The position numbers and the translations under genes are program-made. The notes under the pieces were generated by a model, which ran no database searches, was not told the DNA's origin, and worked only from the letters and a program-made list of their open reading frames with translations. DNA of 24,378 nt from Bacteroidota bacterium. Its GTDB lineage: Bacteria > Bacteroidota > Bacteroidia > Chitinophagales > Chitinophagaceae. Location: contig JAFAFV010000168.1 in the NCBI GenBank assembly GCA_023423285.1, forward strand, positions 1-24,378, written 5' to 3'. Numbering within the stretch: the first letter of the stretch is position 1; each line of letters begins with the position of its first letter. Positions 1 to 8,138 of this stretch are shown here, piece by piece.

Positions 1-1226
1 ATCATTTAGAATGGAAAACAAATGCGAGCATTCTCTCATTAGATAAATTATATTTTGACAGTCTGGGTAAAAAAAATGCCGTGCTGCAGCTTGATAAAGG
101 AGACGTTCGCAACATCACGCTCAATTCTAAATACATGGACAACGTGATGGAGATCCTTCAAAACAGCAATAACCTGAAACTTACCGGCACCAATGGCGTA
201 TTTACTTCCACGCTTAATAAAGTTAACTGGTACAACCTGTCTTTTACCGATGGTTATTTCAGCGCCGATTCGTTCAACCTAAGGCCGTTGCAGAGCATAA
301 AAGATTATAAGATTAAAAAAGCTTTTGACCAGGATTATCTTACAGTAAACAGCGGCCTCATAACCGGAGGTCCATTCGATTTGGTAAAATACGGTGCCGA
401 CAGCATTTTGGCAATTGGCGGCATTGTAGCAAATAACATCAGGCTACTTACATTTAAAGACAAGCGCCAGGAAGATACAGCCCGCAGGGAAAAACCAATG
501 CCTGTGATGCAGATTTTAAACATACCTGCAAAGATTGATATTGACAGTGTGAGACTAAAGGATATGTATGTAGAGTATCATGAGATCAATCCTAAAACTG
601 ATACGCTGGGAATTATACCCGTATCTGATTTGAATGTATTGCTTCAAAATATCAAGAATCATAATCTGCAGGAAAGCGATAGTTTATACATTCTGGCATC
701 TGCCAATGTCATCAACCAATTATACACCCGGCTGGATGTTCGGCAATCATATACCGATACGTTGGGAACTTTTTTAATGAGACTGCAAACCGGGCCGATG
801 GTTCTTAAAAACTTTAATGAGGTATTACTACCGCTTGAAGCTATTGAAGTGTTAAGCGGATCATTAGACAGTCTGGGCCTTGAAGCTGTTGGGAATAATG
901 AGTATTCCACAGGTCAGATGCGTATGTATTACAAAGGCCTGCGGTTAAGGCTGATGAATAAAGATGATTCTCAAAAACAGGGATTTGCTAATAAATTGCT
1001 GTCATGGGTAGCCAATACTTTTATTGTCAGAAAAAACAACAGAGGTAAAGAGTCGGGTGCATTTTTGGTTCGGTTGAAAAATAAATCGGCCATTAACTTC
1101 CTCATCAAAACATCTCTGAGCGGTATAAAATCAAGCGTGGGTTTGCCCGGAGTAAAAGGCAAGCAGCGACGATACCTTAGAAACATGGAAAAAGAGAAGC
1201 GCTATCAGCAACCACAAATGCTTTAG
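1..1226 (+). CDS. AsmA/DUF748-like protein, C-terminal part (5' end outside window)
   Basis: The reading frame is open from base 3, so the gene is cut by the window edge. A GTG at 81 is only an internal codon: the frame upstream reads HLEWKTNASILSLDKLYFDSL without a stop. About 407 residues are visible. They show repetitive beta-rich segments of the kind SLDSLGLEAVGN and FLVRLKNKSAINFLIKTSLSG, with many DS/DT turns. This resembles the C-terminal part of large AsmA/DUF748-like envelope proteins of Bacteroidota, which have an N-terminal membrane anchor and a long periplasmic region. There is no catalytic motif. It ends in a basic tail (GKQRRYLRNMEKEKRYQQ). The family call is by general resemblance only; that a coding gene is present is certain. 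It probably forms its own transcription unit, since the sdh operon downstream has a promoter-like box. Confidence 0.6.
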   Translation, partial: HLEWKTNASILSLDKLYFDSLGKKNAVLQLDKGDVRNITLNSKYMDNVMEILQNSNNLKLTGTNGVFTSTLNKVNWYNLSFTDGYFSADSFNLRPLQSIKDYKIKKAFDQDYLTVNSGLITGGPFDLVKYGADSILAIGGIVANNIRLLTFKDKRQEDTARREKPMPVMQILNIPAKIDIDSVRLKDMYVEYHEINPKTDTLGIIPVSDLNVLLQNIKNHNLQESDSLYILASANVINQLYTRLDVRQSYTDTLGTFLMRLQTGPMVLKNFNEVLLPLEAIEVLSGSLDSLGLEAVGNNEYSTGQMRMYYKGLRLRLMNKDDSQKQGFANKLLSWVANTFIVRKNNRGKESGAFLVRLKNKSAINFLIKTSLSGIKSSVGLPGVKGKQRRYLRNMEKEKRYQQPQML

Positions 1227-1247
1227 TGATATATATCATTCTTTTTT
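1227..1247 (+). terminator. possible weak terminator after the AsmA-like gene
   Basis: A perfect 12-bp palindrome, TGATATATATCA (1227-1238), directly follows the TAG stop and is followed by CTTTTTTATC. The stem is all A/T-rich, so as an RNA hairpin it would be weak. Position and T-run fit an intrinsic terminator. Confidence 0.35.
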
Positions 1248-1272
1248 ATCGCTATTTATAATATTTCTCCTT

Positions 1273-1280
1273 TAAATTTG
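1273..1280 (+). promoter_or_regulatory. candidate -7 promoter box (TAAATTTG) for sdhCAB
   Basis: TAAATTTG matches the Bacteroidota -7 consensus TAnnTTTG. It ends 29 nt before the sdhC start. No clear TTTG -33 element is seen at the expected distance upstream, so this rests on the -7 match and position. Confidence 0.45.
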
Positions 1281-1309
1281 CCCATCCATAACTATTTACT
1301 ATTGTTAAT

Positions 1310-2002
1310 ATGAACTGGTCACAATTTTTCACCTCATCTGTCGGAAAGAAAATTACAATGGCGCTGTCAGGCTTGTTCCTGGTTGCATTTTTAGTCGTTC
1401 ACGCGGGCCTCAATGCCTGCATCTGGGCTAACGATGGCGGCCTCATGTTTAATAAAGCAGCCCACTGGATGGGGCAAACCATTGTGCCGCGTATATTAGA
1501 AATTGGTCTGTTTGTATTCTTTCTCATCCACATCATTCAGGGACTGGTGTTAGAAGTGCAAAACCGTAGTAAACGAGGCCAAGGCTATGCCATCAACCTT
1601 GGCAACAGGGGCAGTAAATGGTACAGCCGCGGCATGGGTATACTGGGTTCCATCCTGCTCATCTTCTTAGTTATTCACCTTATTGATTTCTGGATCCCCT
1701 CAAGGTTTGGCGGGCTGGAGCAAATCACTTACCCTGAGGATAATACCGTATACCACAACCTGTATGGCGAAATGCAATACAAGTTCACCACTTTTCCCTT
1801 GATCCCGGTAATTTACATCATAGGTGTTATTGCCCTGTTCTGGCATCTGGTACATGGTTTTCAAAGCGCGTTCAGAACATTGGGTGTTACCAATCATAAA
1901 TATTTAAACATGCTCATTGGCTTTGGTTGGGCTTTTTCAATCATTATTTGTCTTGCATTCATTATGATGCCCATTAGCTTTATGGCAGGCTGGTTGCAAT
2001 AA
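1310..2002 (+). CDS. sdhC: succinate dehydrogenase/fumarate reductase cytochrome b subunit
   Basis: The membrane anchor of complex II carries heme b and passes electrons between the iron-sulfur subunit and quinone. The 230-residue protein has five hydrophobic segments at about 13-38, 63-82, 108-130, 160-186 and 202-226, as in the one-subunit (type B) cytochrome b558 family. Histidines near or in the helices at 31, 74, 123, 179 and 182 are candidate heme ligands. The start MNWSQFFTSSVGKKITMALSG is typical of the Bacteroidota family (TIGR02046 type). It is first in the order sdhC-sdhA-sdhB, followed after 111 bp by the flavoprotein gene. Sequence alone does not say whether the enzyme runs mainly as succinate:menaquinone reductase or fumarate reductase; both are known for this type. 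Confidence 0.93.
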   Translation: MNWSQFFTSSVGKKITMALSGLFLVAFLVVHAGLNACIWANDGGLMFNKAAHWMGQTIVPRILEIGLFVFFLIHIIQGLVLEVQNRSKRGQGYAINLGNRGSKWYSRGMGILGSILLIFLVIHLIDFWIPSRFGGLEQITYPEDNTVYHNLYGEMQYKFTTFPLIPVIYIIGVIALFWHLVHGFQSAFRTLGVTNHKYLNMLIGFGWAFSIIICLAFIMMPISFMAGWLQ

Positions 2003-2113
2003 TGAGCCCGGCTTTGGAATATAGGGCATCTTCGTTGCGTCGCACTCTTCAACAGCAGAATATGTAGCATCAGCAACTCCAAACAGTAAACTTCAAACGA
2101 GAAACGATTTTAT
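2003..2113. other. long spacer inside the sdh operon
   Basis: This 111-bp gap between sdhC and sdhA is long for the operon; the sdhA-sdhB gap is 19 bp. It contains no start-to-stop coding frame of note and no TAnnTTTG box. It holds two similar segments, GAATATAGGGCATC and GAATATGTAGCATC, about 40 bp apart, with CTTCGTTGCGTCGCACTCTT between them. The latter looks like repeat-type intergenic DNA rather than leader sequence. Confidence 0.4.
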
Positions 2114-4090
2114 ATGTTAGACGCTAAAATACCCGAAGGAAAATTAGAAGAAAAATGGTACAACTATAAAGGCCATTCCAAACTGGTAAACCCGGCCAAC
2201 AAGCGCAAGCTTGAAGTGATTGTTGTAGGCACAGGCCTTGCGGGCGCTTCAGCAGCCGCCGCACTTGGTGAGCAGGGGTACAAGGTTAAAGCCTTTTGCT
2301 TTCAGGATTCTCCGCGGCGCGCGCACTCCATTGCGGCACAGGGCGGTATTAATGCTGCTAAAAATTATCAAAACGATGGCGATTCTGTATTCCGCCTGTT
2401 TTACGATACTATTAAAGGCGGTGATTACAGGGCTCGCGAGGCCAATGTTCACCGGCTGGCAGAAGTAAGCGTAAATATTATTGATCAGTGCGTGGCACAG
2501 GGCGTACCCTTTGCGCGTGATTATGGCGGATTGCTTAATAATCGCTCTTTTGGTGGCACACAGGTAAAGCGTACTTTTTATGCCGCCGGGCAAACGGGAC
2601 AGCAACTTCTTATAGGTGCATACCAGGCTTTGGAAAGACAGGTGGCACTCGGCAATGTGCAAATGTACAGCCGCCACGAAATGCTGGAAGTAGTGATTAT
2701 TGACGGCAAAGCACGTGGAATTATTGCCCGAGACCTGGTAAGCGGTAAACTGGAAAGATATTTTGGTCACGCTGTGCTGCTATGTACCGGTGGATATGGA
2801 AATGTGTTCTATCTATCTACCAACGCCATGGGCAGCAATGCCACAGCTATCTGGAAGGCACACAAAAAAGGCGCTTTCTTTGGCAATCCCTGCATGACGC
2901 AAATTCACCCCACCTGTATCCCTGTTTCCGGTGATCACCAAAGCAAGCTGACACTGATGTCAGAGTCACTCCGTAATGATGGCCGCATATGGGTTCCAAA
3001 AAATCAAAACGAAACACGCAAAGCCAACGATATTCCGGAAGAAGAAAGAGATTATTATCTGGAAAGAAGATACCCTGCTTTTGGCAACCTGGTACCACGC
3101 GATGTGGCCAGCCGTGCCGCCAAAGAAAGGTGTGATGCGGGTTATGGTGTGGGCACTACCAAACAAGCAGTTTACCTCGATTTTAAATACAATTTAATTA
3201 ATAAATACGGCAGGGCAGAGGCCAGCAAACGCGGCATTCCCAACCCTGATACGGAAACCCTGATCAAACTCGGTAAAGAAGTAGTAAAAGAAGAGTATGG
3301 TAATCTTTTCGATATGTATGAAAAGATTACAGGAGAAAATCCCTATGAAGTGCCCATGCGCATTTATCCTGCCGTGCACTACACTATGGGTGGCCTGTGG
3401 GTTGACTATGAACTGATGACGACCGTAAAAGGCTTGTATTGCCTTGGCGAAGCCAACTTTAGCGACCATGGCGCCAACCGTCTTGGCGCATCAGCGCTGA
3501 TGCAGGGCCTGGCAGACGGGTACTTTGTAATACCTTACACCATCGGCAATTACCTGGCCGATGAGATTGCCGTGAAACCTATTCCGACGACTGACCCGGC
3601 TTTTGTAAAGGCTGAAGCCGAAGTGAATGAAAGAATACAGCACCTGATGAATGTGAAAGGTACTCAAACAGTTGAAAGCTATCACAAACGCCTGGGTAAG
3701 ATTATGTGGGAAAAATGTGGTATGGCGCGTAATGCACAAGGGTTACAGGAGGCAATTGAAGAAATACGCGCGTTGCGAGCCGATTTTTGGAAAAATGTAC
3801 GCATCCCCGGCAGTATTTATGAAATGAACCCCGAACTGGATAAAGCCAACCGCGTGGCAGACTTTTTAGAACTGGGTGAACTGATGTGCATTGACGCGCT
3901 TGAAAGAGCCGAAAGCTGCGGCGGACATTTTCGCGAAGAAAGCCAGACTGAAGAAGGCGAGGCATTGAGGAACGATGCAGAGTATATGTACGTTTCTGCA
4001 TGGCAGTACAAAGGTCCTGAAAACTGGGCATTACATAAAGAGGTTTTGAATTACGAAGTAATCAAACCATCGCAGCGGAACTACAAGTAA
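2114..4090 (+). CDS. sdhA: succinate dehydrogenase/fumarate reductase flavoprotein subunit
   Basis: The catalytic subunit of complex II interconverts succinate and fumarate using covalently bound FAD. The dinucleotide-binding motif is VIVVGTGLAGASAAAALGEQG (about 36-55). His71 in RRAHSIAAQGGIN is the expected covalent FAD attachment site. Substrate-binding and catalytic elements include HPTCIP (His265), the arginine-containing VPRDVASRA (327-335), HYTMGGLWVD (His422) and the FAD-contact block GEANFSDHGANRLGASALMQG (about 445-465). At 658 residues it matches the length of type B SdhA/FrdA proteins in Bacteroidota and appears intact. It lies between sdhC and sdhB, which are needed to dock it to the membrane and quinone pool. 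Confidence 0.95.
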   Translation: MLDAKIPEGKLEEKWYNYKGHSKLVNPANKRKLEVIVVGTGLAGASAAAALGEQGYKVKAFCFQDSPRRAHSIAAQGGINAAKNYQNDGDSVFRLFYDTIKGGDYRAREANVHRLAEVSVNIIDQCVAQGVPFARDYGGLLNNRSFGGTQVKRTFYAAGQTGQQLLIGAYQALERQVALGNVQMYSRHEMLEVVIIDGKARGIIARDLVSGKLERYFGHAVLLCTGGYGNVFYLSTNAMGSNATAIWKAHKKGAFFGNPCMTQIHPTCIPVSGDHQSKLTLMSESLRNDGRIWVPKNQNETRKANDIPEEERDYYLERRYPAFGNLVPRDVASRAAKERCDAGYGVGTTKQAVYLDFKYNLINKYGRAEASKRGIPNPDTETLIKLGKEVVKEEYGNLFDMYEKITGENPYEVPMRIYPAVHYTMGGLWVDYELMTTVKGLYCLGEANFSDHGANRLGASALMQGLADGYFVIPYTIGNYLADEIAVKPIPTTDPAFVKAEAEVNERIQHLMNVKGTQTVESYHKRLGKIMWEKCGMARNAQGLQEAIEEIRALRADFWKNVRIPGSIYEMNPELDKANRVADFLELGELMCIDALERAESCGGHFREESQTEEGEALRNDAEYMYVSAWQYKGPENWALHKEVLNYEVIKPSQRNYK

Positions 4091-4109
4091 TTTATACATT
4101 AATATTATT

Positions 4110-4880
4110 ATGGAACATTACAATATGAACCTCACACTTAAAGTGTGGAAACAAAAAAATTCAGAAAGCAGAGGCTCATTTGAAACTTACAAGGTAAACG
4201 ATGTGTCATCAGAAATGTCTTTTCTCGAAATGTTTGACGTGCTGAATGAGAAACTCGTACGCGATGGGAAAGAGGCAATTGCATTTGATCATGACTGCCG
4301 GGAAGGTATTTGCGGCACCTGCTCTATGTACATCAATGGCCGCCCACATGGCCCATGGCATGGCACTACTACCTGCCAGTTGCACATGCGTGCTTTTAAA
4401 GATGGAGATACCATTGTAGTAGAACCCTGGCGCGCAAAAGCTTTCCCTGTAATTAAAGACCTGGTTGTAGACCGCAGCGCTTTTGACCGCATTATACAGG
4501 CGGGTGGTTATATATCGGTAAATAGTGGCGTAACGATTGATGCCAATGCCATACCTGTGCCGAAAGGGGAGGCAGATAAATCATTTGCAGCAGCAGCTTG
4601 TATTGGTTGCGGAGCATGTGTGGCGGCATGTAAAAACTCATCTGCATTGTTATTCCTTTCAGCAAAAGTTTCTCACCTGGCATTATTACCACAAGGCACA
4701 CCCGAGAGGCAAAAAAGAGCTTTAGCTATGGTGGCGCAAATGGATAAAGAAGGTTTTGGCAGTTGCACTAACACACAAGCCTGCGAAGCCGTGTGCCCTA
4801 AAGAAATTGAAATTTCGAACATAAGTCGTTTAAACAGAGAGTTTACTCTCGCCGGATTAGCTGCCGAAGAAAATAGCTAA
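4110..4880 (+). CDS. sdhB: succinate dehydrogenase/fumarate reductase iron-sulfur subunit
   Basis: Carries electrons from the SdhA flavin to the SdhC heme and quinone through three Fe-S clusters. The ferredoxin-like N-terminal domain has [2Fe-2S] cysteines C63, C68, C71 and C89 (DCREGICGTCSM...TCQ). The C-terminal domain has C164-x2-C167-x2-C170-x3-C174 and C219/C225/C229, giving the [4Fe-4S] and [3Fe-4S] sites. All expected ligands are present in 256 residues. The start used is the ATG at 4110; a second in-frame ATG at 4125 (MNLTLKVWKQKN) would be five residues shorter and cannot be excluded. The gene follows sdhA after 19 bp and is the last of the operon, with a strong terminator 21 bp downstream. 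Confidence 0.94.
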   Translation: MEHYNMNLTLKVWKQKNSESRGSFETYKVNDVSSEMSFLEMFDVLNEKLVRDGKEAIAFDHDCREGICGTCSMYINGRPHGPWHGTTTCQLHMRAFKDGDTIVVEPWRAKAFPVIKDLVVDRSAFDRIIQAGGYISVNSGVTIDANAIPVPKGEADKSFAAAACIGCGACVAACKNSSALLFLSAKVSHLALLPQGTPERQKRALAMVAQMDKEGFGSCTNTQACEAVCPKEIEISNISRLNREFTLAGLAAEENS

Positions 4881-4901
4881 ATACCAAAATCGTCATAAAA
4901 T

Positions 4902-4934
4902 GCCTCCCTGTTTATACTGGGAGGCTTTTTTATT
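4902..4934 (+). terminator. rho-independent terminator of sdhCAB
   Basis: GCCTCCC (4902-4908) pairs perfectly with GGGAGGC (4919-4925) around a 10-nt loop, followed by TTTTTTATTT. The GC-rich 7-bp stem plus T-tract lies 21 bp after the sdhB stop. Confidence 0.9.
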
Positions 4935-4973
4935 TGGGTATGGTAATTGTTACGCTGATAATAAAATACCTTT

Positions 4974-5228
4974 ATGTTATTCAAAAAAAATATGGGCGTG
5001 GCCGACAGAATGATCCGATCCGGAGCAGCCGGCCTTATAAGCGCGGCAATAGGCTCTAAGAAGAAAAAATCTATGCTTGATTATATACTCCTGGCTATGA
5101 GCGGTATGTTCATTGTTACAAGCATGTCAGGCAAATGCCCGGCTTATTCAATTGCAGATGTAGATACATTGAGCGATGCAGAACGCAAGGATAGGAATCG
5201 GAAAGAAGTGAACGATATGATCCATTGA
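4974..5228 (+). CDS. small DUF2892 (YgaP transmembrane-domain-like) membrane protein
   Basis: This 84-residue protein contains the family pattern KKNMGVADRMIR at the N-terminus, a hydrophobic segment DYILLAMSGMFIVTSMSG (about 40-57) and the closing GKCPAYS motif. The conserved cysteine-proline (CP) follows the membrane segment, as in DUF2892 proteins. The polar tail (DAERKDRNRKEVNDMIH) is longer than in minimal family members. Function is unknown; in other bacteria the domain occurs alone or fused to rhodanese domains. The gene stands alone after the sdh terminator and converges on ispF with no bases between the two stop codons. Confidence 0.8.
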   Translation: MLFKKNMGVADRMIRSGAAGLISAAIGSKKKKSMLDYILLAMSGMFIVTSMSGKCPAYSIADVDTLSDAERKDRNRKEVNDMIH

Positions 5229-5708
5229 TCAGGTTTTTTGTAAAAGAACGGTAGCGTAAGCCATCAGCCCTTCTTCTCTACCCACAAAACCCATGTGCTC
5301 GGTTGTGGTAGCTTTGATAGAAATATCAGAAATTTCTATTTTCAAAATATCTGCAATGGTTTTTTGCATAGAAGGAACATAAGGTTTTATTTTTGGCTCC
5401 TGCAGGCAAAGCGTTGAGTCAATATTCACTACTGTATAGCCTTTGTTTTCAATCATCCCAGCAGTTTGCTGAAGTAGTATTTTACTGTCAATATCTTTAA
5501 AACGCACGTCATTGTTGGGAAAATGCACGCCTATATCGCCCAGCGCTAAAGCGCCCAGCATGGCATCGCAAATAGCGTGTAATAACACATCCGCATCGCT
5601 GTAGCCAATGGCGCCTTTGTGATGCGGAATTTTAACTCCTCCAATCCAAAGTTCGCGGCCTTCTGCAAACTGGTGAAAATCTATTCCTGAACCCACTCTG
5701 AATGACAT
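5229..5708 (-). CDS. ispF: 2-C-methyl-D-erythritol 2,4-cyclodiphosphate synthase
   Basis: Fifth step of the MEP isoprenoid pathway: converts CDP-ME 2-phosphate to the 2,4-cyclodiphosphate with release of CMP, as a cytosolic homotrimer. The metal-binding Asp10 and His12 (GSGIDFHQF) and His44 (SDADVLLHAICDA) are all present, as is the C-terminal ATTTEHMGFVGREEGLMA block near the CDP site. At 159 residues it is full length for the family. The start MSFRVGSGIDFH fits family N-termini. It is monocistronic here, divergent from murF and convergent with the DUF2892 gene, so no other MEP gene is linked. Confidence 0.96.
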   Translation of the reverse strand: MSFRVGSGIDFHQFAEGRELWIGGVKIPHHKGAIGYSDADVLLHAICDAMLGALALGDIGVHFPNNDVRFKDIDSKILLQQTAGMIENKGYTVVNIDSTLCLQEPKIKPYVPSMQKTIADILKIEISDISIKATTTEHMGFVGREEGLMAYATVLLQKT

Positions 5709-5746
5709 AATTATACGGTTTAGTTAAGTGCCATAACGGCCCGCTT

Positions 5747-5754
5747 CAAATATA
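5747..5754 (-). promoter_or_regulatory. candidate -7 promoter box (TATATTTG) for ispF
   Basis: On the minus strand the sequence reads TATATTTG, an exact TAnnTTTG match. It lies 38 nt before the ispF start in the 87-bp divergent gap with murF. No clear -33 box was found. Confidence 0.45.
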
Positions 5755-5783
5755 AGATCATTCTTTTACTCATACCGTTTATT

Positions 5784-5791
5784 TACATTTG
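5784..5791 (+). promoter_or_regulatory. candidate -7 promoter box (TACATTTG) for murF, very close to the start codon
   Basis: TACATTTG matches TAnnTTTG and ends only 4 nt before the murF ATG. If it is used, transcription would begin at or next to the ATG, giving a leaderless mRNA. No -33 element is evident, so a chance match is possible. Confidence 0.35.
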
Positions 5792-5795
5792 CTGC

Positions 5796-7085
5796 ATGAG
5801 TATTGAAGAACTTTATAAAATATACCAGCAACACCCCTCAGTGCAAACTGATACGCGTAAGCTAAAACCAGGTGACATTTTTTTTGCTCTCAAAGGCCCC
5901 AACTTCAACGGCAATGCGTTTGCAAAACATGCCATTGATGCAGGCGCCGTTTGCGCTGTAATAGATGAAAAAGAATATGAAATTTCCGGTAAAACCTTTT
6001 TGGTTCATGATTCGTTAGCGGCATTGCAACAACTGGCTCATCATCATCGCAGGCAATTTCACATTCCCTTTCTGGCCATCACAGGCAGCAATGGAAAAAC
6101 CACAACTAAGGAATTGATACATGTAGTGCTTAGCTCAGCTTATAATGTTTATACTACCGAAGGCAACCTGAACAACCACATAGGTGTGCCGCTTACTATT
6201 TTAAAAGTGCAGGAAGATGCAAATATAGCAGTGATTGAAATGGGAGCAAATCATTTACACGAAATAGAAGCTTATTGCAAAATAGCCGAACCTACCCATG
6301 GCCTTATAACCAATTGCGGTAAGGCGCATCTGGAAGGTTTTGGGAGTGTGGAAGGCGTAAAAAAAGGTAAGGGAGAATTGTTTGATCATATACGAAATGT
6401 ACAGGGCACTGCTTTTGTAATGTGGGATTATGATTACCTGCACGGTCTTAGCTCGGGCATTAAAGAGATCGTAAAATACGGCACACATGATGCAGACATT
6501 ACGGGTAATGTCATAGAGTCTTCACCTTTTTTGAGGGTAAAGATAGACCCTGAAACAGAAATTCAAACCCAATTGTTTGGCGATTATAATTTGCCCAATG
6601 TGTTGGCAGCCGTGGCAGTGGGCAGAGAGATGAAGATTAATTTGAACAAGATAAAAGATGCTATTGAGGCTTATACGCCTTCTAACAGCCGCTCGCAACT
6701 GCTGCAACACAGAACCAACAAGTTTATACTGGATGCTTACAATGCAAACCCAAGTAGCATGCAATTGGCGGTTGAAAATTTTGCATCCATTCAGGCAGAA
6801 AAAAAAGTTTTGATGCTGGGCGCCATGGCAGAACTGGGCCAGGAAACAGAGGCAGAGCATCAACGCCTGATTAATCTTATAAAACAGTACAACTGGCACG
6901 CTGTAATATTGGTGGGCAGCCATTTTGAACAGTTTAAAAATGAGTTTATGTATTTTGAAAATGCAACCGCTGCGGGCAATTGGTTTGCGCAACAAAACTT
7001 TACCGATACTTATTTTTTGGTGAAGGGCAGCCGCAGTTCGCAGATGGAAAAAATTTTGGCTTCCGGCAACATTATCATTGCGTGA
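5796..7085 (+). CDS. murF: UDP-N-acetylmuramoyl-tripeptide--D-alanyl-D-alanine ligase
   Basis: The last cytoplasmic step of peptidoglycan precursor synthesis: ATP-dependent addition of D-Ala-D-Ala to UDP-MurNAc-tripeptide. The N-terminal substrate domain has TDTRKLKPGDIFFALKG (about 18-34). The ATP loop is ITGSNGKTTTKE (95-106), followed by the MurF-typical TEGNLNNHIGVPLT (121-134), a central metal/lysine region around EMGANHLHEI, and the C-terminal LDAYNANPSSM segment. The 429-residue length is normal. The first ATG is favoured because the MSIEELYKIYQQHP start matches family N-termini. No other mur genes are adjacent; a DUF983 gene follows after 62 bp on the same strand. Confidence 0.95.
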   Translation: MSIEELYKIYQQHPSVQTDTRKLKPGDIFFALKGPNFNGNAFAKHAIDAGAVCAVIDEKEYEISGKTFLVHDSLAALQQLAHHHRRQFHIPFLAITGSNGKTTTKELIHVVLSSAYNVYTTEGNLNNHIGVPLTILKVQEDANIAVIEMGANHLHEIEAYCKIAEPTHGLITNCGKAHLEGFGSVEGVKKGKGELFDHIRNVQGTAFVMWDYDYLHGLSSGIKEIVKYGTHDADITGNVIESSPFLRVKIDPETEIQTQLFGDYNLPNVLAAVAVGREMKINLNKIKDAIEAYTPSNSRSQLLQHRTNKFILDAYNANPSSMQLAVENFASIQAEKKVLMLGAMAELGQETEAEHQRLINLIKQYNWHAVILVGSHFEQFKNEFMYFENATAAGNWFAQQNFTDTYFLVKGSRSSQMEKILASGNIIIA

Positions 7086-7147
7086 TTTGAATCATTTTTT
7101 ATAGGGCTTCGCAACTATTTATACATTTACCGGTTTATTATTTCATT

Positions 7148-7606
7148 ATGGCAAAGGAAAAAAACAGCAGAGGTTACCTGGCATCAGTGCTGGGGTTTTA
7201 TTGCCCCAGGTGCAGAGAAGGAAAGTTATTTGAAAAGCCACTGAGTACAAAGTTCAATAACATATTAAAAATGCACAAAAACTGCCCGGTTTGTGGCCAG
7301 CCAACTGAAATAGAAGTTGGTTTTTATTATGGAACAAGTTATGTTAGTTATTCACTTTCTGTTGCCATCAGCGTAGCCAGTGCTGTAGCCTGGTGGGTTA
7401 TTATTGGTTTTTCAGTAAATGACAACCGCTTTATTTACTGGATCATTTTTAACGCGTTGCTGTTAGGAGTGCTGCAGCCCTGGCTCATGCGGTTGGCCAG
7501 AAGTCTTTGGGTTTCATGGTTTGTAAGATATGATCCAGACTGGAAAGACCATGCTCCGGTTGATGTGTCGGAACGAATCAACGAACAGATTGGGAATAAC
7601 TGGTAA
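7148..7606 (+). CDS. DUF983 membrane protein with two CxxC pairs
   Basis: This 152-residue protein starts with a soluble stretch holding C19-PR-C22 and C46-PV-C49, which could form a small zinc ribbon. Two hydrophobic segments follow at about 66-90 and 94-117, and the C-terminus is charged (YDPDWKDHAPVDVSERI). This matches the DUF983 family, known in alphaproteobacteria and Bacteroidota but without an established function. It is preceded by a near-consensus -7 box (TACATTTA, 7122-7129) and may be transcribed alone or with murF. Its stop is 2 bp from the converging stop of the META-domain gene. Confidence 0.8.
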   Translation: MAKEKNSRGYLASVLGFYCPRCREGKLFEKPLSTKFNNILKMHKNCPVCGQPTEIEVGFYYGTSYVSYSLSVAISVASAVAWWVIIGFSVNDNRFIYWIIFNALLLGVLQPWLMRLARSLWVSWFVRYDPDWKDHAPVDVSERINEQIGNNW

Positions 7607-7608
7607 GC

Positions 7609-8097
7609 CTACCTCCGGCATTCAAAAACAATATTGCTAATGCCATCCCGCAGGTATAGCTTATCACCCTCTATGGTAAAAGCACTGATCCTCGTTTCTA
7701 AAAGATTGATATAAGCCGTTTCTTTTTCTATGTCCGGGCAGGCCATCTTTGTTGCCCCGATACCCTGAAAGCGAATACTGTAACCATTTAGTTGAATGGT
7801 GCCAAAAATATTATTACACGGCGCTTTACCAGTAAAACTTGTGCCCGTTTCAGGGAAAGTGAGGGTTACATTATTCAGGGTTTCCAATTCGGCTTTTTGC
7901 TGGCGGCGCATTGAGATCACTTTCCATGAACCTGCCAATTCTTTTTGAAAAGATTTGGCATCAGCCTTAAAAGTGTACACTTCTTTTACAATACTTTCTT
8001 GTTTTTGAGAAGAAGGCATTTGTTCGCGCGGCGTGCTGCAAAGGTTAAAACTTAAGATGAAAAGCAGCCCCAAAGTATAAGATAAAACCGTTTTCAT
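7609..8097 (-). CDS. META-domain (HslJ-like) exported protein
   Basis: A 162-residue protein with an N-terminal export signal (MKTVLSYTLGLLFILSFNLCS) and a META domain over about 52-160. The domain shows LAGSWKVISM, then LTFPETGTSFTGKAPCNNIFGTI, KMACPD and a closing LYLRDG...VFECRR. META domains occur in the heat-inducible lipoprotein HslJ and many Bacteroidota envelope proteins; the molecular role is unclear. Cys20 could be lipidated, but the preceding FNL does not fit the usual lipobox, so plain secretion is equally possible. It is third in a minus-strand run after pyrC and the MutS-like gene (gaps of 24 and 41 bp) and is probably cotranscribed with them. Confidence 0.85.
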   Translation of the reverse strand: MKTVLSYTLGLLFILSFNLCSTPREQMPSSQKQESIVKEVYTFKADAKSFQKELAGSWKVISMRRQQKAELETLNNVTLTFPETGTSFTGKAPCNNIFGTIQLNGYSIRFQGIGATKMACPDIEKETAYINLLETRISAFTIEGDKLYLRDGISNIVFECRR

Positions 8098-8138
8098 ATA
8101 ATGATTTTTCTGTAAACGGACTATAACTGTGCCAATGT

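Noticed and set aside
2249..2770. Long minus-strand frame (173 codons) inside sdhA
   Set aside because: It is an antisense shadow of the conserved flavoprotein gene with no family resemblance.
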